Positions 51,742 through 59,410 of a stretch of 64,000 bases of DNA are shown here, in pieces (within the stretch, counting starts at the first letter, position 1; every line of letters begins with the position of its first letter). This stretch comes from Woeseiaceae bacterium (lineage in GTDB: Bacteria > Pseudomonadota > Gammaproteobacteria > Steroidobacterales > Woeseiaceae), in assembly GCA_028289545.1 (NCBI GenBank), contig JANQPG010000032.1, positions 62,001 to 126,000 of the forward strand, read 5' to 3'. The translations under genes were made by a program, and so were the position numbers. Below the pieces are notes generated by a model. It was not told the DNA's origin and did not search any database. It was given only the letters and a program-made list of their open reading frames with translations.

Positions 51742-52293
51742 TCAGTCGGCGGTTAGTCGAAAAGAGGCGATCGCTCGTGCTGCTTCCTCCGGCACCGTGT
51801 CACCATAGAATTCGACGGTCATCATGTATTGCCGTCGCTCTTTAAGGACAAGTCGATTGACCAGGTATTCCGAGTCCGGCATTTGCAGCCAATAGTCCAG
51901 CGCCGGATAGCCTTGCACGGATGTCCTCTGTTCGTAGACCACACTTGATTGTGTGCGGCGGGCAGATCCGTCACGCGATCCCTCCAGGATCGCGTACGCG
52001 TCCGGCATCGCATTTTGCGTTGTAGGGTAGTCATAATAGATAAGCGCAAAAGTCCAGCCGTTTCGCTCAAACGAAAATCCGCGCACTTCCAATCGAAGGC
52101 CGCTCGGGTGTGTGTAGGCGTCTTCGTAGGGCGTCGGGATTTTCGGAAGCTCAATGGTGAAGCCGCCGGTGGAGTCGTCGTATTGAATTTGAGCCTGCGC
52201 CAGGACCGGCAATATGAGCAGGATGCACAGATACGATGACCTGCATGCACGACCGAAGTTTGCAGCGATACGCACGGCAGCGAGCGTCTTCAC
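51742..52293 (-). CDS. Exported PsbP/DcrB-like small protein
   Basis: A 183-residue exported protein. A signal or anchor segment (SYLCILLILPVLAQAQ, about residues 20-35) precedes a mature domain with DDSTGGFTIELPKIPTPYED, FALIYYDYPTTQN, VQGYPALDYWLQMPDSEYLVNRLVL and MMTVEFYGDTVPEEAARAIASFRL. The order 'target strand - sheet - Y-x-x-x-v - final helix with ASF' is that of the PsbP/DcrB-like fold found in many small periplasmic proteins. No catalytic residues are evident. It is first of the tightest part of the operon; a 226-base gap upstream may contain an additional promoter. Confidence 0.72.
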   Translation of the reverse strand: MKTLAAVRIAANFGRACRSSYLCILLILPVLAQAQIQYDDSTGGFTIELPKIPTPYEDAYTHPSGLRLEVRGFSFERNGWTFALIYYDYPTTQNAMPDAYAILEGSRDGSARRTQSSVVYEQRTSVQGYPALDYWLQMPDSEYLVNRLVLKERRQYMMTVEFYGDTVPEEAARAIASFRLTAD

Positions 52294-52518
52294 TTCGGCA
52301 CCTCCCGGGTTTGAACCCTGGTTTTCTTGCTTTGCACCGATGTCGAGGACTGGCCACGACGAGTCGGCCTAGTGTTTTCTCAATTCAAGATACGCCTGTG
52401 GTCATCCAAGCACAAGTATCTTGCTATTAGTCTAGTTGGAAAATCCGTGCATTATTGTCGCTTAACGGTAGGTCCTCCGGCGGCCCGCTGGCCGTCAGTA
52501 ATCCGTCTCAAGTACGCC

Positions 52519-53649
52519 TTACTCCACAGCGGCGCTCAGGAGAACTCGGCTATACACCATCTCGCCGTCATCTCTGCGGTATTCCCTGGCCACAAACGCG
52601 GGTAGCTGTTTGTAGATGATTTTTGCCCAGACCAGCTCGCTGCCGTCAGCGTCCAGTTCGCCGTGCGCCCACGACGCTACTTTCGAGTCATCCCATTCGG
52701 CCTCGTAGTTGTCGGCATAGAAATTCAGCCCCTGTGGAATTCGCGGAACCAACTCACTCCAGAATTTTTTGTCCTCTGATTTTTCTGACGTACTACCGTC
52801 TGCGTATTCAGTGGATATAGCAATGGTCGCGAACAAGTCAGTGGTTGCCTGAACGCGGACAATTTCAATATGATCGTCGCGACCTTGCTCTTTCACCTGA
52901 TAGCGCAGCGTCAGGCCCGCTGGCGTTGCCTCTCTTACATCGTCAGGAGTCACTACGTGGTGAAGAAACCCGTTGGCATCGAGGTAGCGATTCAGGACCG
53001 TTGCCGTATCTACACGAATGCTGTCGATCGACTCGTTGATTCTTGCTTCGTTCTCATCCCATTCATCATCATTGACCTTGCCGAAGGCGTACACCAGCAC
53101 GCCGTTCTCCAAACGGCCAGCCAGAAATGTGTGATTTGTCTCGGACAAAAAACTGCTCTCGTGAACCAGTCGGAAGGTCATGCCCGACGACTGCTGTCCG
53201 GATGGCGTGTCGTTTGAAAGAAACCCCAGTTCTTGTTCCACGACTTTACTGGATATGATCAGCCCGTCTTTCTTTTCGGTCACAATACTGGCCAGCGCAA
53301 GCCAGCCAATGAGTTCGTTTTCGGTGACTGGCGCGGCAACAACGAACATGAAGTCATTGGAGCCGAAAATGTCGTCCACAGCATAGCTGAATAGATCTCG
53401 ATTTACGCTGCCGAACTGAACGCCTATTCGGCTCTCGGACTCAGCCTCCTCAACCCCCTTGAGGAATCTCGGATATTGCAGCTGCAGCGCGCCGCTCACA
53501 TGTGCGTATTTTAGGTTTGGCCCTATTGCCAGAGGTTCGGGCCCGGGGCGCAACACGAGGTGAAGAATCAGACCGCCGATCACGGTCACGACAATGCCAA
53601 TCGTCAGCTCTCTGCCAAAGGTCCTCTGCTTAGGTTCCTGCGGGTACAT
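52519..53649 (-). CDS. Membrane-anchored protein, paralogue of the next upstream gene
   Basis: A 376-residue protein. After a short cytoplasmic N-terminus there is one membrane span (residues about 15-35, LTIGIVVTVIGGLILHLVL), so most of the protein is periplasmic. Its C-terminal part has ENGVLVYAFGKVND, TATVLNRYLDANGF and DDVREATPAGLTLRYQV, each of which has a close counterpart in the 391-residue upstream protein, as do the membrane segment and the FWSELVPRIPQG/KQLPAFVAREYRRD end. The two are tandem duplicates. No family recognised. It is separated from its paralogue by 124 bases. Confidence 0.75.
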   Translation of the reverse strand: MYPQEPKQRTFGRELTIGIVVTVIGGLILHLVLRPGPEPLAIGPNLKYAHVSGALQLQYPRFLKGVEEAESESRIGVQFGSVNRDLFSYAVDDIFGSNDFMFVVAAPVTENELIGWLALASIVTEKKDGLIISSKVVEQELGFLSNDTPSGQQSSGMTFRLVHESSFLSETNHTFLAGRLENGVLVYAFGKVNDDEWDENEARINESIDSIRVDTATVLNRYLDANGFLHHVVTPDDVREATPAGLTLRYQVKEQGRDDHIEIVRVQATTDLFATIAISTEYADGSTSEKSEDKKFWSELVPRIPQGLNFYADNYEAEWDDSKVASWAHGELDADGSELVWAKIIYKQLPAFVAREYRRDDGEMVYSRVLLSAAVE

Positions 53650-53772
53650 TGCGCCTCCATCAATCTGGTTGCGTACTTCTTTCGTTTTCTCTTGCCGCGC
53701 CGGGCGGATTGTTCGTCAGATGGCCCTCAAAGTATTGGCAGAACCACGGTGCGGCCAGCCGCTAAAGTCGGG

Positions 53773-54948
53773 TCAATCCGAAACGGGGCCCGGTTCGATA
53801 TCCGAATCTTCAACAATCGGTGGCCGCACTGGCTCGACCTCTGCGCGGACCAGTCTGCGCGAGTATGTTGTCGTCCCGGCACTTTTTCGCACTTCCCGCC
53901 CTACAAATGCCGGAAGGCTCTTGTACCTAAAAACGTACCTGATAACGGCATCGGTATCCTGCGTCTCATCGTCGGCGAAAGTATATGCCCAGGCACTGAC
54001 TGATTCGTCATTCCACTGTAACTCGTAATCTGGCAAGAACGCCCCGTCTTTTCGAATCCGGGGTATGAGATCACTCCAAGAGAATTCCTTCACTAACGGT
54101 TCGTCGACACGACCGTCCGAGTATTCCCGAGATATCACCGCCTTGGCCCCTACAGAGTTGGTCGAATAGATGTGCACGGTTTCGCTAATGCCTTCCTCAC
54201 CGTTTTCGTCAACCGTATAACGTAGCGTCAGACCGGCCGGCGTGGCTTTTCTGACCTCGTCCGGAGAAATAACTGATTCACGAAATCCATTGAAAGTGAG
54301 GTGGTGATTGAGTACAGCCGTCGCATCGAAGCGAGAATTGGCAATAGCCTGGCGGATTTGCGACTGGTGGCGTTCCCATAAGGCTCCGTCGACTTTGCCG
54401 ACGGCAAAGACGAGCACACCGTTCTCGACACGCCGCGCAATAAACACCACCGACGATCCAATCACTTCATCTCGCCGGCTTGCGCCGAGAAAGTGGAGTT
54501 GGCCCGATTCGCCGTCTCCCTTATTTATCATGCTAAGTAGCGTCGAATTCTCAGCATCATCGTTCGCGTTTATGACCCAATCCCTGAGTCGCAGATACAC
54601 CTTGGCCGCGGATTCATCAAGTGGTCTCGCATCGAAGGCTATGAAGTTATCGTTCCGAAAGATGCGGTCGAATTTTCCGTGGTATGCGTGGTAGTGGATG
54701 AATACAGGCTCCCCGCCGTTGCCAAGCGTCACATGGATATATCCGGCCGCATCCCGCACGGAAATCGCGTCGAGAAAGTCAGGGCAGTCGAGGCGAAGCG
54801 CGCCGGAACGGTGCGCATAGCACTCGTTGTTTTCAGTTAAGCGTGCAGGTGGTCCCTCACCCAGCAGGAAATGCAATATCAGACCGCCGGCTACAGTCAC
54901 GACGATACCTATAAGGATTTCCTTTTTGTGAGACCGTCTTTCGGACAT
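53773..54948 (-). CDS. Membrane-anchored protein, first gene of the uncharacterised operon
   Basis: A 391-residue protein with the same build as its downstream paralogue: cytoplasmic head (SERRSHKKE), one span (ILIGIVVTVAGGLILHFLL, about 10-28), then a periplasmic part. Shared landmarks are ENGVLVFAVGKVDG, DATAVLNHHLTFNGF, PDEVRKATPAGLTLRYTV and YKSLPAFVGREVRKS. A distinctive first third carries CYAHRSGALRLDCPDF (two Cys) and IHYHAYHGKFDRIF. The C-terminus is Pro/Glu-rich. It is the most upstream gene of the minus-strand series that ends with the AAA+ ATPase. Function unknown. Confidence 0.75.
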   Translation of the reverse strand: MSERRSHKKEILIGIVVTVAGGLILHFLLGEGPPARLTENNECYAHRSGALRLDCPDFLDAISVRDAAGYIHVTLGNGGEPVFIHYHAYHGKFDRIFRNDNFIAFDARPLDESAAKVYLRLRDWVINANDDAENSTLLSMINKGDGESGQLHFLGASRRDEVIGSSVVFIARRVENGVLVFAVGKVDGALWERHQSQIRQAIANSRFDATAVLNHHLTFNGFRESVISPDEVRKATPAGLTLRYTVDENGEEGISETVHIYSTNSVGAKAVISREYSDGRVDEPLVKEFSWSDLIPRIRKDGAFLPDYELQWNDESVSAWAYTFADDETQDTDAVIRYVFRYKSLPAFVGREVRKSAGTTTYSRRLVRAEVEPVRPPIVEDSDIEPGPVSD

Positions 54949-55068
54949 CGGATTCGATCAGCACTCTGTGCCGTAGCCATCCGTAGCCGGCGTTGTCGTT
55001 ATTCAGACGTGGATACGTGCATCTAATGCTGATCTTACTCCTCTCACGGCCCATTTCCGAGCACGCGA

Positions 55069-55372
55069 TCACCACGCGACGTTCTCTCCCTCGAGCGAGC
55101 GGGAGGCACCGTTGTCGTCCGCCCTCAGGCCGCCGATGACCTGCCGCATGGCGGACACCGACTGCTCCGACGTCAGCGGCGCACTCTCACCGCCCATTTC
55201 CGTGGACACCCAGTCCGGATGTAGGCAAGGCAGATGAAGCCCTGCGACCCTGGCTCGCCCGCCAGCGTCTATGTGAACATGTTGAGAGCCGCTTTGCTTT
55301 CGCGATAGCCGTATAGGTAGCCCGGAGCATTAGCGAAGGGCGTGGGAAAAGTCCCGAAGCCGCCAAGGCTTA
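55069..55372 (-). pseudogene. Decayed C-terminal half of an SDR gene
   Basis: On the minus strand three reading frames in turn encode pieces of a C-factor-like short-chain dehydrogenase: PFANAPGYLYGYRESKAALNM (the YxxxK active site; ends in a stop), LAGEPGSQGFICLA, and HPDWVSTEMGGESAPLTSEQ to LEGENVAW with a natural stop at 55069-55071. At least two frameshifts and one internal stop separate them, and the N-terminal half is missing. It fills most of the 460-base gap between the operon at 54948 and the tRNA gene. The rest of the gap shows nothing I can support. Confidence 0.8.
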
Positions 55373-55415
55373 AGGGTTCGGGACCGATACCTGTTCTACC
55401 GTAAGGTGGGGAAAC

Positions 55416-55492
55416 TGGCGCGCCCGGCAAGATTCGAACTTGCGACCCCTGCCTTCGGAGGGCAGTACTCTATCCAGCTGAGCTACGGGCGC
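55416..55492 (-). tRNA. tRNA-Arg (anticodon CCG)
   Basis: On the minus strand a 77-base cloverleaf starts GCGCCCG at 55492; the acceptor pairs with CGGGCGC before discriminator G and an encoded CCA (55416-55418). The D-arm begins AGCTCAG, the anticodon arm is CTGCC-CTCCGAA-GGCAG with anticodon CCG, and the T-arm is GCAAG-TTCGAAT-CTTGC. It reads CGG Arg codons. Confidence 0.95.
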
Positions 55493-55648
55493 GGAGGTGC
55501 GCATTGTACATGAGTCGAGCGCGGCATCGCGAGCGCCTCGCCAGCCCTCTTAACTGATTGATAACGCGCCAATTTACGAGAGACTCGGGCATTCGCAGCC
55601 AGCCGATAGCTGCGTGCGCAGCTGCCGGCCTTTGCTTGAGCTGGACAG

Positions 55649-56245
55649 CTACTCGACGAGTAACTCCGGATAGAACAGTATGGCGTACACGCCGAACAGC
55701 ACGAGCAGCCAGGCGAGCCCCCCTAGCACTATCCAGATCCAGTTGAACACCGTCAGGCTGGAGTTGGTCTTCGCGTCGGGATCGTCGGATGCGAGATTGA
55801 TCGCGCGTTGCGCCTTCAGCATGAGCAGCGGCAAAACGGGCACCAGCGCGATGCTAATCAGGTCCGTTGTCGGACTGCCGATGCTGCGCGCGGCCAGCCG
55901 GTCGAGCACGTTCGCCAGGATCGTCAACAAGACGACCAGTGTCGCAATGGTAGCGGGCTGCCAATCAAAACTCTTACCGTTTGACTCGATCCTCTCGTTG
56001 ACCCGCGAGAACAGGGAATGGGTGAAGAAGATATAGAAGATGCCTCGCATGGGCGGCCACATGCTCTCGCCCGTACGTAGTTTGACGAGCCGCCAGTTCC
56101 GATAGAACCAGTACACGAGATAGAGGTTCATCGTCACGAAACTCAGCAGGAAAAACTTGCCGGGAGAAACTACGTAATAGTCGGTTTCCGCATCAACAGG
56201 GACATCGACGTCCGCCTCGGGTGGTGCATACAGGTTGTCTGTCAT
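55649..56245 (-). CDS. Four-span membrane protein of unknown function
   Basis: A 198-residue protein. It begins with MTDNLYAPPEADVD, a soluble NxYAPPxAxV-type head common to several uncharacterised membrane proteins. Spans lie near residues 28-48 (FFLLSFVTMNLYLVYWFY), 95-113 (TIATLVVLLTILANVL), 128-146 (LISIALVPVLPLLML) and 168-190 (FNWIWIVLGGLAWLLVLFG). Between spans one and two is a helix with RTGESMWPPMRGIFYIFFTH, conserved-looking in this group. No function is known to me. It is separated from the tRNA by 157 bases and from the reductase gene by 190. Confidence 0.7.
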   Translation of the reverse strand: MTDNLYAPPEADVDVPVDAETDYYVVSPGKFFLLSFVTMNLYLVYWFYRNWRLVKLRTGESMWPPMRGIFYIFFTHSLFSRVNERIESNGKSFDWQPATIATLVVLLTILANVLDRLAARSIGSPTTDLISIALVPVLPLLMLKAQRAINLASDDPDAKTNSSLTVFNWIWIVLGGLAWLLVLFGVYAILFYPELLVE

Positions 56246-56435
56246 GTCGCTTCCATAGAATGAATCCAGACCGTCGTCGCAGCGGCAATCACTACGGACA
56301 GCGGCGATTCATAGCACGAAATCGTTTGCGAGGACAGGGAACGCAATCACTCTTTCTTGCCCGCCGCCCATGACGATGAGCAACCGGACATTGTCGTCTG
56401 CAGCCCCTTCGCGCGGGCCGGTCGCCGGCGCCGCC

Positions 56436-57296
56436 TCAGTACAACAGTTCGGTCCAGCGCCCGCCCGCGACCAGTTCCGCGCGCCGCCTTGCCCAGCGCC
56501 GCTCGGAACCGATCATTTGCGCGAACACGCGATCGAGTTCGTCGCGAATGTCCTCGAGTCCGGCAAGGTACACGTAGGTGTTCGGGTCATCCAGCATCTC
56601 GATAATCTCCGTCGAGCGCTCCTCCAGACAGTAGTCCCACGCGATCGGGTCGGCCCAGTTCGGGCGCGGAGACAGCGCCTTGAACGCCTCGAAGGTGTCT
56701 TCGTCGTAGTACAGGGCAAAGTCGTCGCGATGATCGTTCATATAAAAGTGTTCGAGGCCGGAGTGGGCGCCGTAGAACAACCTGACCTTGCCGCGCCAGT
56801 TGCCTATGTCCCGGTAGATGTGCTTGATGAAGGCGCGGAACGGGGCGATGCCCGTGCCCGAGCCGATCAGCACCAGGTTGGCGTCCTTGTCCTCGGGCAC
56901 TTCGAACGCGTAGCCGTAGGGACCGGTGATCGATATCGAGTCACCATCTTTGAGATCGCACAGATAGTTGGACGAGATACCGGCAAAACGCTCGCCGCTG
57001 TAGTCGTCGATATAGGAAACCCTGCGCACGGCAATCGTGATTTGCGGGTTGCCGCCCTCCGTAAGCGCCGGCGTGTCGGCAACGCTGTAGAGGCGAAAAT
57101 GCTCGTCATGGCCGAGCTCGTGAGGGCCGGGCGTCAGGACGCCTATGCTCTGGCCGGGCTGGTAATCGAAATCCGGCCGGTTCACCTCGAACACGATCTC
57201 GCGCACCTCGGCATCCGCATCCTCCGGCGTGATGCGCACACTCGATAACACTCTGGCGTCAAAGCGCTCCTGCTTGTCGTAGTCGTCCAGCTTCAT
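56436..57296 (-). CDS. Plant-type ferredoxin/flavodoxin--NAD(P)+ reductase
   Basis: A 286-residue FAD enzyme moving electrons between ferredoxin or flavodoxin and NAD(P)H. FRLYSVAD is the FAD-binding RxYS motif; GDSISITGPYGYAFEVPED follows; LVLIGSGTGIAPFRAFI is the nucleotide-binding GTGxxP; LFYGAHSG, and TYVYLAGLEDIRDELDRVF complete the NAD(P) domain. The C-terminus is an aromatic Tyr (WTELLY), as in plant-type FNR, where it stacks on the flavin. ATG 57296 follows GAGGGAG. It is two bases from the small Cys-rich gene and ends the PFOR-rnf operon, so it probably gives a second exit from the ferredoxin pool, to NADPH. Confidence 0.88.
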   Translation of the reverse strand: MKLDDYDKQERFDARVLSSVRITPEDADAEVREIVFEVNRPDFDYQPGQSIGVLTPGPHELGHDEHFRLYSVADTPALTEGGNPQITIAVRRVSYIDDYSGERFAGISSNYLCDLKDGDSISITGPYGYAFEVPEDKDANLVLIGSGTGIAPFRAFIKHIYRDIGNWRGKVRLFYGAHSGLEHFYMNDHRDDFALYYDEDTFEAFKALSPRPNWADPIAWDYCLEERSTEIIEMLDDPNTYVYLAGLEDIRDELDRVFAQMIGSERRWARRRAELVAGGRWTELLY

Positions 57297-57298
57297 AG

Positions 57299-57520
57299 TC
57301 AGGATCTCCCTCTAAGTGTAGTGTCCGCGGCCGAGTCGGCGTCGCAGGGATTCGCGCAATCGTTCATGCAATCGCAGCGACTACAGCCGCCGCGGGCGGC
57401 AAGCGCGTCCCCATCGACATCGGACAACAAAAAATGGCGCCGCCAGGCACGCTGGACGGCGACCCAGCCGAGCAACAGCAGCGGTGGCAAAACAATTGCG
57501 AGCAGGAATTCCCTGAGCAT
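57299..57520 (-). CDS. Small membrane-anchored Cys-rich protein, NqrM-like
   Basis: A 73-residue protein with one N-terminal membrane span (FLLAIVLPPLLLLGWVAV, residues about 4-22), basic residues, and a tail with five closely spaced Cys (GGCSRCDCMNDCANPCD). NqrM (DUF539), needed to insert the iron centre into the NqrD/NqrE membrane subunits of Na+-NQR, has the same plan: one span, then a GSCGG...C-x-C-x-x-PCD tail. RnfA and RnfE are homologues of those subunits, so a similar maturation job for Rnf is attractive. It is three bases after rnfA and two before the reductase gene. It is clearly not rnfB, which has far larger ferredoxin domains. Confidence 0.7.
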   Translation of the reverse strand: MLREFLLAIVLPPLLLLGWVAVQRAWRRHFLLSDVDGDALAARGGCSRCDCMNDCANPCDADSAADTTLRGRS

Positions 57521-57523
57521 CGG

Positions 57524-58105
57524 TCAGGCCCCCAGTCCGGCGAAGCCCATGAACGAAAGCGACAGGATGCCAGCCACGATCAAAGCGATGGCCGTGCCTC
57601 TGACGACTTGGGGTGTGTCGGCAAACTCCAGCTTCTCGCGAATGCCGGCCATCAGGATAAGCGCCAGTGTGAATCCCGCGCCGGCGCCGAAAGCATAGAC
57701 GATGGCCTGGCCGAAGCCGTAGCCCTTGTTGGTTTGAAACAGCGCGAGCCCCAGGATGGCGCAGTTCGTCGTAATCAGCGGCAGGAAAATACCCAGCGCG
57801 CGAAACAGTGCGGGACTCATCTTCTTGATGAACATCTCCACGAGCTGCACCGCAGAAGCGATCACGGCGATAAACGCAATCAGCTCCAGGAACGGCGCGC
57901 CGATTGCGATCAGCAGATGATGTATTCCGTACGCGCACACCGAGCTGACGAGCATGACGAACATGACGGCGCCGCCCATCCGGGTTGCCGTGCCGATCTT
58001 TGCCGACACGCCGAGAAACGGGCAGATGCCCAGGAAATATGCCAGCACAAAGTTGTTGACCAGCGCGGCGTTGACGAAGATGGACCACAGCGACTGCTCG
58101 TTCAT
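57524..58105 (-). CDS. rnfA: Rnf complex subunit RnfA
   Basis: A 193-residue integral membrane subunit, the usual RnfA length, with six spans. MNEQSLWSIFVNAALVNNFVLAYFLGICPFLGVS carries the first conserved Cys (shown by LGICPFLG), and ITTNCAILGLALF the second; these form half of the membrane iron-sulfur centre shared with RnfE. ATG 58105 overlaps the rnfE stop by four bases (ATGA); longer upstream frames run through rnfE and are false. Together with RnfE it carries electrons across the membrane coupled to Na+ or H+ movement. Confidence 0.95.
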   Translation of the reverse strand: MNEQSLWSIFVNAALVNNFVLAYFLGICPFLGVSAKIGTATRMGGAVMFVMLVSSVCAYGIHHLLIAIGAPFLELIAFIAVIASAVQLVEMFIKKMSPALFRALGIFLPLITTNCAILGLALFQTNKGYGFGQAIVYAFGAGAGFTLALILMAGIREKLEFADTPQVVRGTAIALIVAGILSLSFMGFAGLGA

Positions 58106-58746
58106 TGCAGCGCCTCCCGCACCGGCTCCGCGTCGGCCTGCCGCCGCTGTTTCAGATAATTGATCAACAGCAACCACGCAGCGAGCGTAAAGAAGCCGCC
58201 GCCCGGCAGGATCATGACGATCCAGGGCTCGAAGCCCGCGGGCAGCACCGCCACGCCGAACAACGACCCGCTGCCCAGTAGCTCGCGCACGCCGCCGAGA
58301 CAGACCAGCGCCAGCGTGAAACCGGCGCCCATGCCGAGGCCGTCGAGCATTGCGATGCCGGCGCCGTGCCTGGACGCGAATGCCTCCGCGCGGCCAAGGA
58401 TCAGGCAGTTGACGACAATCAGCGAGATGAACGCTCCCAGCGCGCGGTGCAGGTCGAGGCTGATCGCCTCGATCGTGTAGTCGACGACGGTGACGAAGGT
58501 GGCGATGATCAGGATGTAGGTCGCGATGCGAACCTGCCTGGGTATTGCGTGGCGCAGCACGGCTACGAGCGTGTTGGACATGCACATGACAAACGTGGTC
58601 GCGAGCCCCATCGCGAGCGCGTTGATCGCCGTGTTGCTGACGGCCAGAACGGGACACATGCCCAGTACCTGCACGAAAACCGGATTCTCGCGCCAGAGAC
58701 CTTTGACGAACTCGTCGGTCGGCGATGTCGTTTCAACGGGCTTCAT
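58102..58746 (-). CDS. rnfE: Rnf complex subunit RnfE
   Basis: A 214-residue six-span subunit homologous to RnfA and NqrD. FVQVLGMCPVLAVSNTAINALAMG has the first conserved Cys and ISLIVVNCLILGRAEAFA the second, matching the inverted-repeat iron site with RnfA. ATG 58746 (MKPVETTSPTDEF) is the family start; an in-frame GTG-type extension six codons upstream lies in rnfG and is less likely. It overlaps rnfG by 14 bases and rnfA by four, showing tight co-translation. Confidence 0.95.
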   Translation of the reverse strand: MKPVETTSPTDEFVKGLWRENPVFVQVLGMCPVLAVSNTAINALAMGLATTFVMCMSNTLVAVLRHAIPRQVRIATYILIIATFVTVVDYTIEAISLDLHRALGAFISLIVVNCLILGRAEAFASRHGAGIAMLDGLGMGAGFTLALVCLGGVRELLGSGSLFGVAVLPAGFEPWIVMILPGGGFFTLAAWLLLINYLKQRRQADAEPVREALQ

Positions 58747-59410
58747 CGCGGCCCCGCGCTGCAATTTCGTCCCGATTTTCCACGATCAGGGGAACCCACC
58801 GAGCCGTGCTGCGGGTCAGGATCTCGCCGACCGCATCGGACGAGATCGTCGCACCGGTAATGCCGTCGATCTGCCAGGGTTCGGACTTTGCCCGAGGCTT
58901 CACGGTTTCGATGGCATTGCGGAGAGACATCCCGGTCTCGTCCAGACTGACGTCCAGCGCCTCGAAATTTGCGAGGAAAGCAGGGTCTTTTTCGATCTTG
59001 TCGCCCAATCCCGGCGTCTCTCTGCTCGCCAGAACACGAAAGCCTGTGATCGTTTCGCTTGCCGGTGAGTAGCCGTAGAGCAGCGTGATCGTGTCCGCAT
59101 AGCCCATCCCGCTGGCCTCGATCGCAGCGCCGATCAGGTTGCCGTCCGCGTCGAAGGCGGCGTCGAACCGCTCGCCGGGTGCTTCCACATCCGGCGTCAC
59201 CCGTCCATCCGCCGTCAGGATTAACGTCACGCGGCGTTCTGCCCCCGGCAAGACCGCGAACACCGCACGCTCCAACGCTTCGGCACGGTTCTGCTCGATC
59301 GCGGGCCGCGTACCGGCAAACACGATGGCGATCAACAGGCCGCAGGCCATACCAACTCCGACCAGCGCGCGGTACATCGGCCAGGCCCGCTCTGAATCCG
59401 GCCCGTTCAC
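58733..59410 (-). CDS. rnfG: Rnf complex subunit RnfG
   Basis: A 225-residue periplasmic subunit with one N-terminal span (YRALVGVGMACGLLIAIVFAG, about 13-33) and an FMN-binding domain. IDGITGATISSDAV contains the flavinylation motif (S/T-GAT-I/Y-S-S), whose Thr would carry covalent FMN added by ApbE. Also seen are FDADGNLIGAAIEASGMGY and ETPGLGDKIEKDP, as in all RnfG/NqrC. No apbE is in the window. The start is ATG 59410, overlapping rnfD by four bases. Confidence 0.95.
   Translation of the reverse strand: MNGPDSERAWPMYRALVGVGMACGLLIAIVFAGTRPAIEQNRAEALERAVFAVLPGAERRVTLILTADGRVTPDVEAPGERFDAAFDADGNLIGAAIEASGMGYADTITLLYGYSPASETITGFRVLASRETPGLGDKIEKDPAFLANFEALDVSLDETGMSLRNAIETVKPRAKSEPWQIDGITGATISSDAVGEILTRSTARWVPLIVENRDEIAARGRDEAR

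Noticed and set aside
54949..55492. Integrated island with tRNA-Arg as attachment site
   Set aside because: No integrase, no transposase and no repeat of the tRNA 3' end were found in the window, so the island idea rests on position only.
57299..57520. Truncated RnfB
   Set aside because: The Cys spacing and length do not match the RnfB N-terminal cluster or its ferredoxin domains.
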